A stretch of DNA of 64,000 bases from Didymella arachidicola (taxonomy: Eukaryota > Ascomycota > Dothideomycetes > Pleosporales > Didymellaceae), in contig CM049999.1 in assembly GCA_016630955.3 (NCBI GenBank), forward strand, positions 496,001-560,000, given 5' to 3'. The position numbers were made by a program, and so were the translations under genes. The notes beneath the pieces are model-generated. The model did no database searches, was not told the origin of the DNA, and worked only from the letters and a program-made list of their open reading frames with translations. This document shows, piece by piece, positions 20,636 to 32,765 of the stretch; within the stretch, counting starts at the first letter, position 1, and the number at the start of each line of letters is the position of its first letter.

Positions 20636-21819
20636 TACCCGTCCTGGTACCTCAGTGTTTGGTCTAGGCAGTACCTGGAGAGCACCTTTGCACAATCTGG
20701 ACAAACCATCAAGAAGATCTGGTTCGATTCGATCCCCATCAAGATGAATTTCTTGATTGAACCCTCACTTCGAAAGTCTTCTGTTGTACCACTGGAGTTG
20801 CAGCTGCGTGAAGCCTACCAACAAATCTAGGCAGACGCCACTCGTATATTCTACATGACAACGCAATTCTCTTCCACCTCCAGGCTTACAAGTCCCACTG
20901 CCGGTGCTTCCCTGGCGGACAGGGCGGCAAATACTCTTCATCAATCAACTGCCCCAAACTCTCCTTTGCAGAAGCCCGCGGAGCGCTTAATCGCCACTGC
21001 CATGTCACCAAACTAAAGTCTTCCGATTCTTAACAACAGACTCATCTTCAAGAAATCGAAATCTGCCTATACCTCGCACACACAGCACTCTCCAATCGCC
21101 CCTTCCCCCAAACGCACAATCCCAACCCCACGCTCATGACGTCCCGAACCCCTCCTTCCACACACACATACCCCACGTCCCATGCAGACTTACCCACGAC
21201 ACCCATCGCATAGCGAGCGCGTATGGCGCGCGCTCGCCTAACTTGTGGCCCGCCCGTCTGACATGCATCGCCTCAGCCCTCCGCATCCGCGAAAAAAAGC
21301 AAAACCCAAAGCCCATGTTCGACCCGGCATCAAATGCATGGAACCAGGGGCTGCGTCCGGCGCGATGGACTTGGCTGCATGGCGGATCCCGAGGATCGAG
21401 GTTCTGTGAAGAAGTGAGAAAGTGACGGTGCAATCAGGTGCGAGCAGGTGTGTGTGTGTGGGGGGGGGGATATGCGGGGACAGGGGTAGCGTTTATGTTC
21501 GGTAATGTGTGTGCGAGGGGTGCTGTGGTGCCAGGAAGAGATGCTGGGGGTTATTCGGTATTTGGTGGTTATTTCGATGGTGGAGTGGTAGCTGGTGAGG
21601 AAGCGTGAGCATGCAATGGCACCGCGTCAAAATCAAGGCGAAGAGAAACAGTGTATCTTTTACTCCCACACCTCACTCTCGTATTTATCGGGTATCAAAA
21701 CCTCAATGTACAGTATTTTGGGATGTGTAGGCAGCTTCCAACCTGCTGATCCAAATGAGAAAACGCCAACGCTATGCTGTCAGACGCCGTCGATATGATA
21801 TACAGATGTATGGTTGAGC
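20636..21819. other. Gene-poor spacer 3' of SAC3
   Basis: I find no supported gene in about 1.2 kb. A (GT)n tract running into a G homopolymer sits at about 21450-21469. Short open frames (20624-20830 plus; 21134-21433 minus) have no recognisable features. The part next to 21819 is likely the 3' UTR of SAC3. Confidence 0.4.
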
Positions 21820-24800
21820 TCAGTCGGACAGCTCGATAGCATCGTCTTGGGTAGCTCCAGGGCCAATATCGGCACCAAAGCTGCCTCCTGGCTGTGCGAA
21901 TTGCTGATCTTCTTCTTCCGTGTACTCCTCTTCCTCCTCGTATTGCTCAGCGTAGGCATCGAATTCATTGGGGCCGTTAAGCTCTTCTTCCTCCTCGTCC
22001 TCGTCCTCGTCCTCTTCGTCATGCTCCTCTTCTTCAATATCGCCATCGAAGGAGTCTTCCTCAGTGTCACCGGGGTAGTTGTCTTCAGCTTCGACATCGA
22101 CCACGTCCACGCCACTCGCACTCCCGTCCTCGCTGTACTGTGGCTGTATGTGCCCTGGCTGCGGTACGTACGAGAACTGGGTGGGGATCGGCGAAGACAG
22201 CGCAAGCGGCTCCATGCTGAGAGGTCGCGGTGTGCTGGTGGGCGAGTTGACGTACTTGTCGCGATACTCTCGAATAGCCTCTGGTCCTTTGCCGTAGAGA
22301 TGTTGAGGGACGAAGCGGCTGGCGCGAGCCCAGTACGCGGGTTTCTTGCTCTGGGCGGTTCCTATACTCTTACCAAGGGCTGATGATCGGAAGGAGGAAG
22401 TCGACGCGCTGAGATTGGGGACACTGCGGCCGAAGTCATGGACAGTCACTGGTGAATGCTTCGCTTTGGGTGACTTAGAAAGCAGCTCGCGAGCCTGCGC
22501 AATGACAAGACTCGCGCGGCCACTGAACGACGACCGCTTGCTGGGAGTGACACCATTGACTGTTGGCGACCACGAGCCAGAGGACTTGAGGGCTTGCTTC
22601 GCCGCTCGAATGCGAGCTAAGCGCTCGTCGATGGTGAGCGGCTTTGAGGGAGCTTCTAGCGCTTGTGGAGGCTGCAGCGAGATCTGTGAAGCATCAGAGT
22701 CAGACCTGCGCACGCGCTTGGCTTCGGCATCCTCTTTGCCTTCGTCAGTAGCCGAGTCGAAGCTCCTCTTGCGGTGCTTGCTTGGGTCAATACCCATGGC
22801 TCGCAACTTGAACCAGTCGGTCTCTGTACGGTCGATAGGCGCGGTAGACTTGTGGTACGCCTCCGAGTAGCTGCGCACGTGGTAACCGTTCAGCATCGTG
22901 GCCGAAGGGTCTGCTTTCTGCGGCTGCATTGAAGAGGCAGCTTGTGGTCGCGAAACTATGTTGCCTTTGTCGGCTGCTGCGCTCGCAAGGCGTTCTTGCG
23001 CTCGTCTGGCGCGCCGGTCGTTGGCAGGCGCGCCTCGCGTTGTTGACTCGCCATTGGGCAGGTCCGTGCTTGCTACCGAGCCGGAAGGAGCTTCGCTGGC
23101 ACCTTCACCTTCACCATTAATTGACTGCTCGCGCTGAGCCTTCAGGCGTTTCCTTCTCTCTCTCGCCTTGACATACCTCTTCTTCTTCTGCACCTGCGCA
23201 ACCCAGTGTGTGAACACTGCTCGTGCAAATGCAATTCGTTTCGCCTCCCTCTCCACTGCCTCTCGTTTTCGCTGCAGCTCAGCCTGCCACTCCTTGTGAC
23301 CGGCTGCTGCAACGTTCTTGACCGTATTCTCTAGAAACTGATACAAAAGTCCCTCCTCCCCACTGAATACGATGTTGGATGTCAGTGCACTGTAAGCCGT
23401 TTCCCGCTGTTGTGCACGTGCCAGTTGCTCCTGCTCTTGTCGCCGTTGCAGCTCTTGTTCCTCCCGAAGGAGTCTTTCTCGCTCCTGCGCCGCTCTGATT
23501 TCCCTCTCCTGCTGTTCCCTCAACAACCGTTGCTTCTCTTCCTCAACCCGCCGTTGCTCGGCTTCTCGTGCCTCCCTCGCTCTCCGGTCGTGCTCTTCTT
23601 GCTCCCGTTTGCGTCGCTCTTCCGCCTCTTGCCTCTGTTTCAGCACTGCCGCGCGTGCATCAGCTTCAGCCTGCGCTTTGGCAGCGGCCTCTGCTGCAGC
23701 GTCTGGCGGAGGTGGCGATCCTGCCGATGTGGTAGACAATCCTTGGAAGTCTCCCTTCTTTATCCTTGCATCCAATTCAGGTAGTCCGGGGAAAACAAAT
23801 GGCTTGCCTGCGCCAGATGCGGACTCTTTGCTGATTGTGGTGGACGCTGGTGCCGCAGGAGTAACGGCCGGTTGACTTTGCGGAGCCGGGGAGGCATTGA
23901 GACCAAAATTGAAGGATCCTGGCGGTGTCGATTGTGGAGTACTAGATTGCGGAGTTAAGGCCGCTGCGGCCTTAGCGAACGGATTGTCATTGGTACTCGA
24001 GGCGGGTGTCGGCGCAAACTTGATGGGGTTCTTAGCAGCATCGAAGGTGGTGGGGGGAAAAGCACCCCCGCCGAACACTGGCGCAGGAGTTGCCAGTGTG
24101 GGTTGGCTTGCCAAAGTACCATTGCCGCCAAAAGGATTCGGTTTTGAGCTAACTGACGAAGGTTGGCTCGGAGGGTGGAACGGTTTGGCGAAAGGGTTCG
24201 GATTGAAGTTTGCAGCACTCGTCGTTGTTGAGACATTGGTGATTTGACCGAAGATGTTGGTGGACTTCGGCACGGCGACGGTGTCTGGTATGAACAGTGA
24301 ATCTTCGTTTCCATTTCGTACTGTGCGCGGGTCCACCAGCAATCCTTTCGTCTTCGCCTGTTGTACTGTCATGCCCTCAATGATCGCCGAAAAAGCTCGA
24401 TTGTGTCGTTTTGACTCCACAAGATTGTTCGAAAACATCTGCGGTTTGATCGAGTGGGGTACGCTCAGCGATCTGTTGCTGTTGCCTAGTTTCGAGATGT
24501 CCAGGTACGTTTGACCCTGAGCACTCAGTTCGAATTGGAAACCAAATAGCTCGCAAAGCTTCACAGCATCCTTACCGTCATCCATGGCCAGAACATCCTT
24601 CAGTTGATCAGTTGTCCAAGCCTGCACATCTATGTCTCCTTTGCCGCCTCTCCTGTACGCGTGCCATATCGAGTCCAGGATCACATGGCGTACACGATTG
24701 AAGGTTACCTCTGCAGCGCATGCCATAAGGTAGGACACACTGGGCGACCTGACAAGAGCCCAGAACTTTTGCCAGTTGGCCTGCGCCTGGATCCAGCTTC

Positions 24801-26190
24801 TATCAGACCCGAAATTGAAAGCTGATTTCGCTGCCTTGAAGATCTCGATTGCTGTCAATACGCGTTTGTTATTGCGAAGGCCAGTCGGCAGGTTGTGGAG
24901 TTCGTTTTCGAGTTGACTGTTAGCGTACATCGATGCCAGAATTAGACGGTATGCGACGAACTCAGCTTCGTTCTCGGAAGGAATTCCGGCTCGTCGGTTG
25001 TCGTCGTACCGTTCTCGTAGTGTTGTCAGGGTTTGGTTGAACTGCTCCATGTCCTGCTGGTGCGAGTAGTCTTCTTTCGATGTCTGGGCCATCTGGTGCA
25101 TGGACAGTAGGTAGAAGCGCGCAGACGCCTCCAGGCAGACGAGGAGGGTTCGAATATCGGCAGGCTTTTCGACGACTTGGGTTCGTAGATCTTTGCGGAC
25201 TGATCGAGTACGGTCCCAGATCCAGGCGTGTAGGTAGTCGAAGCCCTCGTTGTCGAGACGGCCGAACAGGTACTTGACAGTTTTCTGCTGACGTTAATTC
25301 CAGACTCCAGTCGACTAGCGGGTACTCACCAAACATGCTGCAGGGTTTCGAATATCGATGACAAGTTCTACGTCGACACCAGCTGCGGATCGAGTGAAGG
25401 CCTTGACCATTCGCGATTCGTCTGGGACTCGGTCATTGTAACTGAGGTGTTCGGTCTCTGGTGTCTAGTACATATCAGCATGCTGTCTTTCGTTGAGGCA
25501 GGCATACACACGCATTCTGGACGCTTATAATCTTTCTGCGCTATCCTTCTCACACGCTCGAATTCTGGGCACATGTCGTTGCAGAGACCTACGAGCTTGA
25601 CCGAGTCTTCAAGCTTCATTTGTCCTTCAGGGTTCATGAGCTTCTTCTCCTGCAGTTGCTTGCGCCAGCTCGGTTGCGCAGCTTTCAACTAGAGCGCATT
25701 AGCCTGTCGTTTGGTAGTGCCCTGCTCGAGCAGCACTTACGTAGTCGAAGCGACTATTGTAGTCGTCTTTCGCGTGCGGAGTCGAGTTCTCCATGGTGCC
25801 ATATTTCTTCATAGATACGAATTCGATGGGCCTATTGCGCTTGGTCAGAATGGGCCGCGGGACACACCCATGGGCGTCGCTCCTGCTGTTCGATGATGCA
25901 CTGAGCGCAGTCGCGTCGTTGAGGGCCCCGCAGCCCGTCGTGGAGTCGAAGAAGGAGACTGAGGCTTACTTCTTCGGTTTGCCGTCTTCGTCCAGCTCTT
26001 GCGCATTGCTGCGTGCCTTCGCTCCATTTGGCGCACCCCCGCCACGCTTCTTTGCGCCGAGTGCGGGCTTATCGCTCGAGTCGCTCAACGCGCCATTCAG
26101 TCCACCGCGTGTATTGCTGCCACGCCATACACCTGCACCTGCACCTCGACCGCGTCCTCCTCTGGTGCCGCCGCGTGCGACTGTCGACAT
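21820..26190 (-). CDS. SAC3: SAC3/GANP mRNA export factor (TREX-2 scaffold)
   Basis: Sac3 is the scaffold of TREX-2, which links transcribing genes to the nuclear pore and promotes mRNA export through Mex67. Five exons (26190-25970, 25831-25741, 25688-25512, 25464-25330, 25284-21820) join in frame to 1,362 residues; introns run 45-138 nt. The N-terminus is Gly/Arg-rich (GGTRGGRGRGAGAG). The SAC3/GANP domain begins with VGLCNDMCPEFERVRR and runs through AWIWDRTRSVRKDLR and FVAYRLILASMYANS (roughly 140-430). Next is a Pro/Asn/Phe-rich stretch with FG-like units (NPFAKPF, NPFGGNG, FNFGLN) of the Mex67-binding type. A long Glu/Arg coiled coil follows, then a helical basic part (FARAVFTHWVAQVQKKKRY) at the position of the Sus1/Cdc31-binding region. 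The last 100 residues are very acidic. Confidence 0.93.
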
Positions 26191-27011
26191 GGTCGCGCCT
26201 AAGCCGTGTTCGATGCGCTCATGCGTGGGTCGTGTGCAGCGTCTGCTGGATGGGCGTATGCGGTGTATGGAGGTTCTGGGGTGTCAGCCAATGTCTGGGA
26301 CCTGCGCAGGCCGAGTCGTGGTCGAATGCGACAAGCAGGCGCGTTGACGAAACAAAGAAGTGCGGCCTTGTTGTGCCCAAGAGCTCATATGACGGCAGCC
26401 GCAGCGCCGCGGGAGTGACGAAAGCTTGGCGTTTCACGTCAAGGACCAACACCAATCTTTCATGCCGCTCCATCGTCATCTCCATCGCGACATGATCAAC
26501 TTCAACGATTTCAGAGACAATTTTACTGTGACAAATAACCGAAATTCGTAATTCATGTGCGCAGCAATGGTATGCTGCGACTTTTGCCAGGTAGCCCCGG
26601 TACCGCTACACGTTGTCCACCAGACATCCACCGTCGAAGGGCCCTGACAACAACGATTGTTCGTTCACTCCAGCATCATCCAACTATACAATCCCTTCAC
26701 CCTATTATATCCCCCTGAGAAGACAGCTGCGCCTTTAGGTTGTCATGCAACGCAGTCGTGAGCGGCGTAACATCATAACCTGGGTATCTTGCATGACATG
26801 AGAACTAAGCCAGAACAACGGCTTGGAAAGAATACAATGCTGAACCGAAACGCTCCGCTGAATGTGCCGAGGCAAAGTCTGCATAGGAAAGCTTACAGCA
26901 TGCAGCGCTGGAACGCGATGAGACAGGATAAAACTCTCAAGGAAAATCGTCGCAAGTCGTTAAACGTAACAAAACGCCGAAAATGCTAGCAACACCCGCT
27001 GCAAGTATGAC
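26191..27011. other. SAC3 upstream region, no gene seen
   Basis: This 821-bp gap holds the SAC3 promoter on its left and the 3' end of the next minus-strand gene on its right. Open frames present on the plus strand (26013-26495) are antisense to SAC3 exon 1 for much of their length and are not believable as genes. Confidence 0.4.
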
Positions 27012-29214
27012 TCAGAAGTGGTGCGCTCGTTGGGAATCAACCGAGTAGTCGGAAGGCAGGCCGTGGTAGGTTATGCCGCTGTCGCTTGGTGTCATTGGCA
27101 TGTTCATTGGTGTGTTGGGATAGCTCATAGGCGTTGGAGGGAATAAGCCTTGTTCATAAGGAAACCCATGAGCGGTTGGGATTGGTGGTACATATTGATT
27201 GTAGCCAATAGGGGGCGCAGGAGCGTTGAACATGGCAAACGGGTTGACGAAGGTTGTAGCATTTTGAGAGAAGGCTGAGGGCTGGTTGGTATAGTTGTCT
27301 GCAGACTGGTATCCCTGGTTGTCGAAGCTACTTGGTGTTGTGGGATACTGCAATGGCTGTGTATACGACGGCATGTTGTATGGAGCCTGCATGCCGCCGT
27401 GATCGGACATCGTCCGTACATTAGGCTTCATATCCAGATCCTCTTCTCCGAGGTGCAGTCCATGCAATGACTGATCGAAAGAGGAATTGGGAGTCGATGC
27501 GGTGTGGTGAATCACGCAGTCGTCATGAATTATTGCGGGCGTGCAAGGACCGGAGGCGATCGGTGTGGAGACCTTTGCGGTGACAAGTGCATTCAAGGGA
27601 AGGGGCGACGAGAGAGCTTGAGGAAGAGCATGACGTGGCCTGGCCAGGCTCGTCATTGTGTCGTCCGGTTCTGTCTCGTCTCCTGATCCTTCGTGGATTG
27701 TCTCCTGTACACGCTCGGAGTGTACGGCCCGTCGAGGTCGCTTGGGTTGCTGTCGTCTGATCGGCCTCGGGATGGGCTTCCACGTGTGATGTCTGCCTCG
27801 ACCTGGGTCTTTGTTACCAGAGCCTTCGATAAGATTGTACTGCATGATGTGATCCTCGTAAGCTTGGGCAACCTCGAATATACTTGGCAGTATTTGTTCG
27901 AGAGCACGCTTCTTCATCTCTTCGCTGTGAGCGGCGCCCTTGGATGACGAGAAGTGATCAGCCGAGGTTGTCTGCACCGTGAACTTGGCTACATCTCGGA
28001 GCTTGCTGATCCACGGCCCTTTGCGCTTGATGTCGTCAATCTTCCGGTGAACGAGCATCATCTCAACGGCCAATGTTGAGAGGTCTGTGAGTTGTTAGAC
28101 TTGCTCGGTACTTTAGGTGGCCGCACTTACCCTCTTTCTTGAGATGTGAAGGCTCTTTGTAGATTACGTCTCGAGGCCACCATGGCGGCGTCTCTGCTTC
28201 GGAGGGTTTCATCTCGTGGTACTTGCCCCAGTCTCCAAGCCGTCTGGGCTCAATGAGTTTAACCCAATGTGTGGCAATACCTCGAAGCGGCTTCATGGTG
28301 AGCTCATCGAAGCGGCGGGTGAGAAATTTCTTGAATGCATCGACGTCACCAATGTAAAAGGTATGTGACTCTTCAGTCACCACTTCTACCGTGGACTCGA
28401 CATCTTCGGGTTTATTGTCATCGGTCAAAGCCTTGCGGTTTGGAGCCAAGCCCTGAGCGACAGATCGGGTCCTCTTAAGGCTTTTTGACTTGAGCAGTCC
28501 CTGCCTATGGGCAGCTGGCTTCCGCTGCTTGGAAGGAGTGGGTTTACTCAGGGTCTCAACCTTCTGTCGTGGTCCCTGGGCTGCATGCTGGGGTGTCCCT
28601 GCGAGAGCGAGTAAGCGATCTATCAATGGGGCACAGCACCAGGCATGATGCTTACCAAGTACCTGGAACGGCGCCGCTTGAATGGGACGATGCATCTCAG
28701 ACACATGACCCTTGAATGATTGTGGGGAGCTGATCATTGGCTGTGTCTTAAACAGATGCTCATGGCCTGCTAAAGGCTTGTAGACAGGCTCCGTGCGGCC
28801 GTCCTGGAAGACTAGGGTTGCAATCGGAATTGGAATCGCGACTTCATCATCTTTGTGCTCAGCGGTCTGGGCTTCCGATGTGGATATGGTTTCTTTTGCC
28901 GTCTGGTCTTGAATTAGCCATCGTGGTTGAATTTGTTAGGCACAGGGGGGAAATTCGAAATTTGGGAAAGAGCGGACGCTAGATCGGGGCGGCACGTCTC
29001 GTGGCGGTCGGTACCGAGGCCTAGTTCCAACGACATGCAGAGAGACAATTGCACTCACCTTCGATGGAGGATAATAATCGCAGTTCTCAGTCAGCGCAAA
29101 TGGGTCCTCGCCATACCTCCCGATCCCTGGGCTCTTCTGATCGACTTTGAAGTTCATGGCAGGTTGCTCGGCCTTCAGTGCTGGTGGGGCTGGAGCTGCC
29201 TCGAACGTCGCCAT
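27012..29214 (-). CDS. YDR124W-like helical-bundle (DUF2841) protein
   Basis: The function of this fungal family is unknown; it is named after yeast YDR124W and hrmA-associated cluster proteins. Four exons (29214-29059, 28902-28656, 28598-28131, 28084-27012) join in frame to 647 residues. Exon 2 ends in FQVLG and exon 3 resumes with TPQHAAQG across a 57-nt intron. The conserved domain starts at SHTFYIGDVDAFKKFLTRRF, continues ELTMKPLRGIATHWVKLIEP and ETPPWWPRDVIYKEPSHLKK, and runs over the last intron into LSTLAVEMMLVHRKIDDIK. The C-terminal 300 residues are low-complexity (Pro, Ser, Asn, Tyr, Gln), as is common in nuclear regulators. The start is unsure: the frame stays open and looks coding upstream to 29323, after a good acceptor, so a further 5' exon probably exists. 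Confidence 0.78.
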
Positions 29215-29323
29215 GTGCCGCTGCACCTTGACGCTTGGTGACGGCAAGCGACGCAGAAGCAGACGGTTACTGTGCGGGGTGCTTAGGTTGATCAACGGCG
29301 GCTCAAATGGGTTCGGAGCGTTT

Positions 29324-32300
29324 CTGCGTTAGGTTGTATGAGATGAGCCACTGTGCGCAATGTTAACTGGTGATACTAGCATTAACAAAGGTTGTTCAGG
29401 CGAATGCTTGTGATCATGGGAGCGTCGATTATGCATAATGAGGCTCACATAAGGATCATCGTGCAGCCACCGGCTCGTGACTCGCTTAGAATCTGACGTT
29501 ACTTACCTCGCTCAGGAACGTGAAACCCGGGGTGCCGGTCAATCGTTTGATTTGGAACTTGGTGTTCGCAAATTCCACAGTCAGAATCCGGTGTGTGCGA
29601 GTGTTGGGGGAAAGGTCCGATGGTGGGCGGTTGTGTCGGGTGAATGAGTGGGAACAATACAGCCGGACGTATGGGCAAGGACATGGAAGCTTTTAAGACA
29701 GCTCTCGGTTCGCAATTGCAGCCGCCGCCCTGACCAGCGGCAGACTCCCAGATCACAGCAGCCCCGTTCGACAATTCTCTGGGCATAGCAAGGGACCCTG
29801 ACTTCTTCGGAACAGGGAAGGCAGATGATGTCCAATTATCAACCCGGCATTAAGACGGGCGGAAGGGGAAAGCTACCAGCCGTTGAGCGCCTCGTTCGAA
29901 ACGGCCATAAAAAGCTGGGATTAAGGCCCTTTGATCTGCAGTCTACTGAAATCCCGATCTCCCCGTAGCCACAACTTTGCCATTCCTGGATCCAGCTACC
30001 GCAGAAGGATCAGATTTGGTGAGATCGCGACGAGAAAACGAATATTGTTCTCCGCACCTAGATCGCATACTGTATACACGCTAATGCAATCCAGCAAGGG
30101 CCACTGGTGGGAGATTGATTCGAAACATGCATTATGGGCCGCCCCGTCTGCAGCTTCCTGGCGCCGGAACCTATTCCATCGGAAAGGAGGCCTTCCTTAC
30201 GATCAGGTCGGAGTGAACTTCTGGAGTAGCTCTAGAGCCTTACACCGCGATTTGAAAATGCGCTGCGGCATGCAAGAGTGGTTTTGTGATGGATGGATTT
30301 ACTATACGCTCATCGAATGCCACCCACTATGCTTTGGTCACCAGCGGCAGTTTGAGCACAGGGTTCCCCTCGTCAAAAACCCCTACTGACATGTCAATCA
30401 CCAGTCCAGTCAGAAATGTAACCACTTCCCCCGTTACGCCACCTTCCCGACACCAAGCGGGCAACGACGGAAACATCCGATTGAAAAACATCATAGGATG
30501 AACACGAACGATGGGGCGCCTGTCTCTCGATCTTTGAGAAATTCAAGCGCTGCTCGCGACCGAAATCCTGGTCGTCGGTCCAGATTCAGATTTCGACAAT
30601 CGTACGGCAATCGATCGCGAGCTGAGCGCCCCGTATTGAGCCCACAACCATGCGGAAGTACGACGTGGGTCGCTCGATTCGGTGGCTCGCTTAGTGACAG
30701 CCAGTGACGCGTGATGGATTTTTGTGTGGGGGCACGCGGTGCTGCAGCAGCGTTGCGCTTCTCCATGACTGGCAGCTGAAGGCACCATGTCGGTCATACC
30801 ATCGTCGCTCGGTGTCTCCATGGTATTTGAGTCAGTATTAACGCGGAACTTTGAATTACCCATGGATATCCACCTCCAAAATTGCTCAAAATGGTCGGTT
30901 GTCTTGTTTCAACACGTTGATCCTTTAGAGTGCTTCTTCTGATGGCAACTACGTGGCCACCCGATTCGGGCACAGAAGAGGTCAGGGTACCCTATCTGTC
31001 TTCCTAACTCGCCGCATGATCGTCAGAATTGCCCGATTTAGTTGGACGCTCATCTCTGTCCCATGTGTCGAGTCTGTGTTTGTCGTAGTAGCCGTGGGGC
31101 GAGCGTGAGGCGACAGGTCAGACGGGGGGGGGGGGCATGTCGAATATCGGTAGCATGCACGCTTCAGCTTAGCTCTGCCTAGAGCACCCACATGCTGAGC
31201 AACCCGGCGGTCCCTATAGAAGACCTGCAACATTCACCGCGGAACAGATACGGAAACGGTGTGCGACGCGATTTGTGCAACGCTTGACGAAATGAGGATT
31301 TGCAGCGCATACGCAAAGACTGCAAAGCGATTGAACGGTCAAAATAGCGGTGTTAATATGATCTCGGGCTGCATCAGAGACAGCTTCCCCTTCTTCAAAT
31401 CTCATGCGCGCGCGTGGCTTGCGACATCAGAACCCTCAGGGAGATGTGCCTAATTGAACCGTCCGCAGGTTCTCTGCTGCCGGTCTTCTGCGAGAATCGG
31501 CCTACTCTGCTGGTAAAGGATACATGTTTATTAAGCAAACAATGTCTTTCGTTTACTCATGTGTTTGGTACTACTATCAATCAATTCACCTCAAGGGTTG
31601 TTTCAGGGACTTGCTTAATACCAGGGAGCGTCTCCATGCTGGCAAAAGCCGTACCCGCCGTAGAAACGAACGGGAGGCCTGGTGTGCAAGCTCACATTGA
31701 GAATCCTGGTCCTTGGTCCGATCCTGCTTAGATCGGTGTGACAGGTTCGAGAACCTTGCCGATGCCCAGACGAACAGTTCATCACAAAAAGCAAACATGG
31801 GAATCCACACGTACAAACGAAGAGAGCAAAAATCGCGATGCACATATGCACTGTTAGCAGCTCAAGCGCTGACACCGTTTGAACCAGGAACGACGAGCTG
31901 CTAGCATACTTTTCCACGCATTTAGATGCACCGGTCCAAGCAACATTTCAAAATCTGACGATAAACGTTGACGGTGCTGTGCAGCCCCACCAGTGACGGA
32001 AGTCAATTCGGGTCAGGAGCGATCCTGCTCAGACAGCCTGGAGGATGCTGCACAATTCGAAATGCGGTGCAAAATTTCTTCCAAGATACTGTACTACATT
32101 GCTGTCAGACCCCGCCTCGCCGTGCAACATGCACATGCATCAGTGTCGCTCACAGCGGCATGACCTTCCCCTTTCCCGATACTATTTCCGTGCACCCAAT
32201 ACACCCCTCTCTGATATCGCTTCTACGCCACACGCCTTACACGCAGTGGCTTGCTACGTGGCTGCCACCCGTCAGAATCAATATGAATGTGTAGCGAGCC

Positions 32301-32765
32301 GCCCGCGAAAGTCTGCAAGCGACGCGCCAACAACCACGCGCAGACCACACGGCGAAACGCCCATCATCCATGCCGCAATGACATACATTGACACATTGAC
32401 ACACGGCAACGGCAGTCCTATACGACGTCCCCGCCCGCTAGCGCGCGTCAGACCGTGGTCGACTGCGGGCAATCCCGAAGCGTGATGCTCCGCGCGCCAT
32501 GGCTGATGGGGAAGAGAAGCCGCCCGCCCGAAATGGCCAAGGCGCAACGGCTCGTAGCCACCCTTGTTCAGCAAACTTTGCGGGCTTTCTGGAGGCGGGA
32601 GGAGGCTGGAGAGTAAGGCTTCTCCGATTCACGTCATTGCTTCACGATTCGTGCAACAAAGTGTGCTGAACGTTAGGAGGTAGGCTTGGTGTATGACGTG
32701 CATATGTGAGATTACAATCTACTACTTTTCTGCTACATCGTTTGTGCTCTACGTATATACTACAA
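29324..32765. other. 3.4-kb region without a supported gene
   Basis: This is the longest gap in the window. The minus strand at 29499-29786 is open and ends in a good donor (CGAG then GTAAGT at the 3' end), so it may be an upstream exon or leader of the YDR124W-like gene, although no join keeps the frame. A run of at least ten G lies at about 31117-31127. Open frames at 29931-30389 (+), 31615-31917 (-) and 32045-32485 (+) resemble nothing I know. No tRNA, rRNA or inverted repeat pair was recognised. Confidence 0.4.

Noticed and set aside
21450..21470. GT repeat running into a G homopolymer, and a second G run at about 31117-31127.
   Set aside because: Simple repeats of this kind are common and error-prone in assemblies; no function is indicated.
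29931..30389. A 152-codon open frame on the plus strand in the large gap.
   Set aside because: No domain, no conserved pattern, no ATG context or splice partners; length is within chance for this composition.
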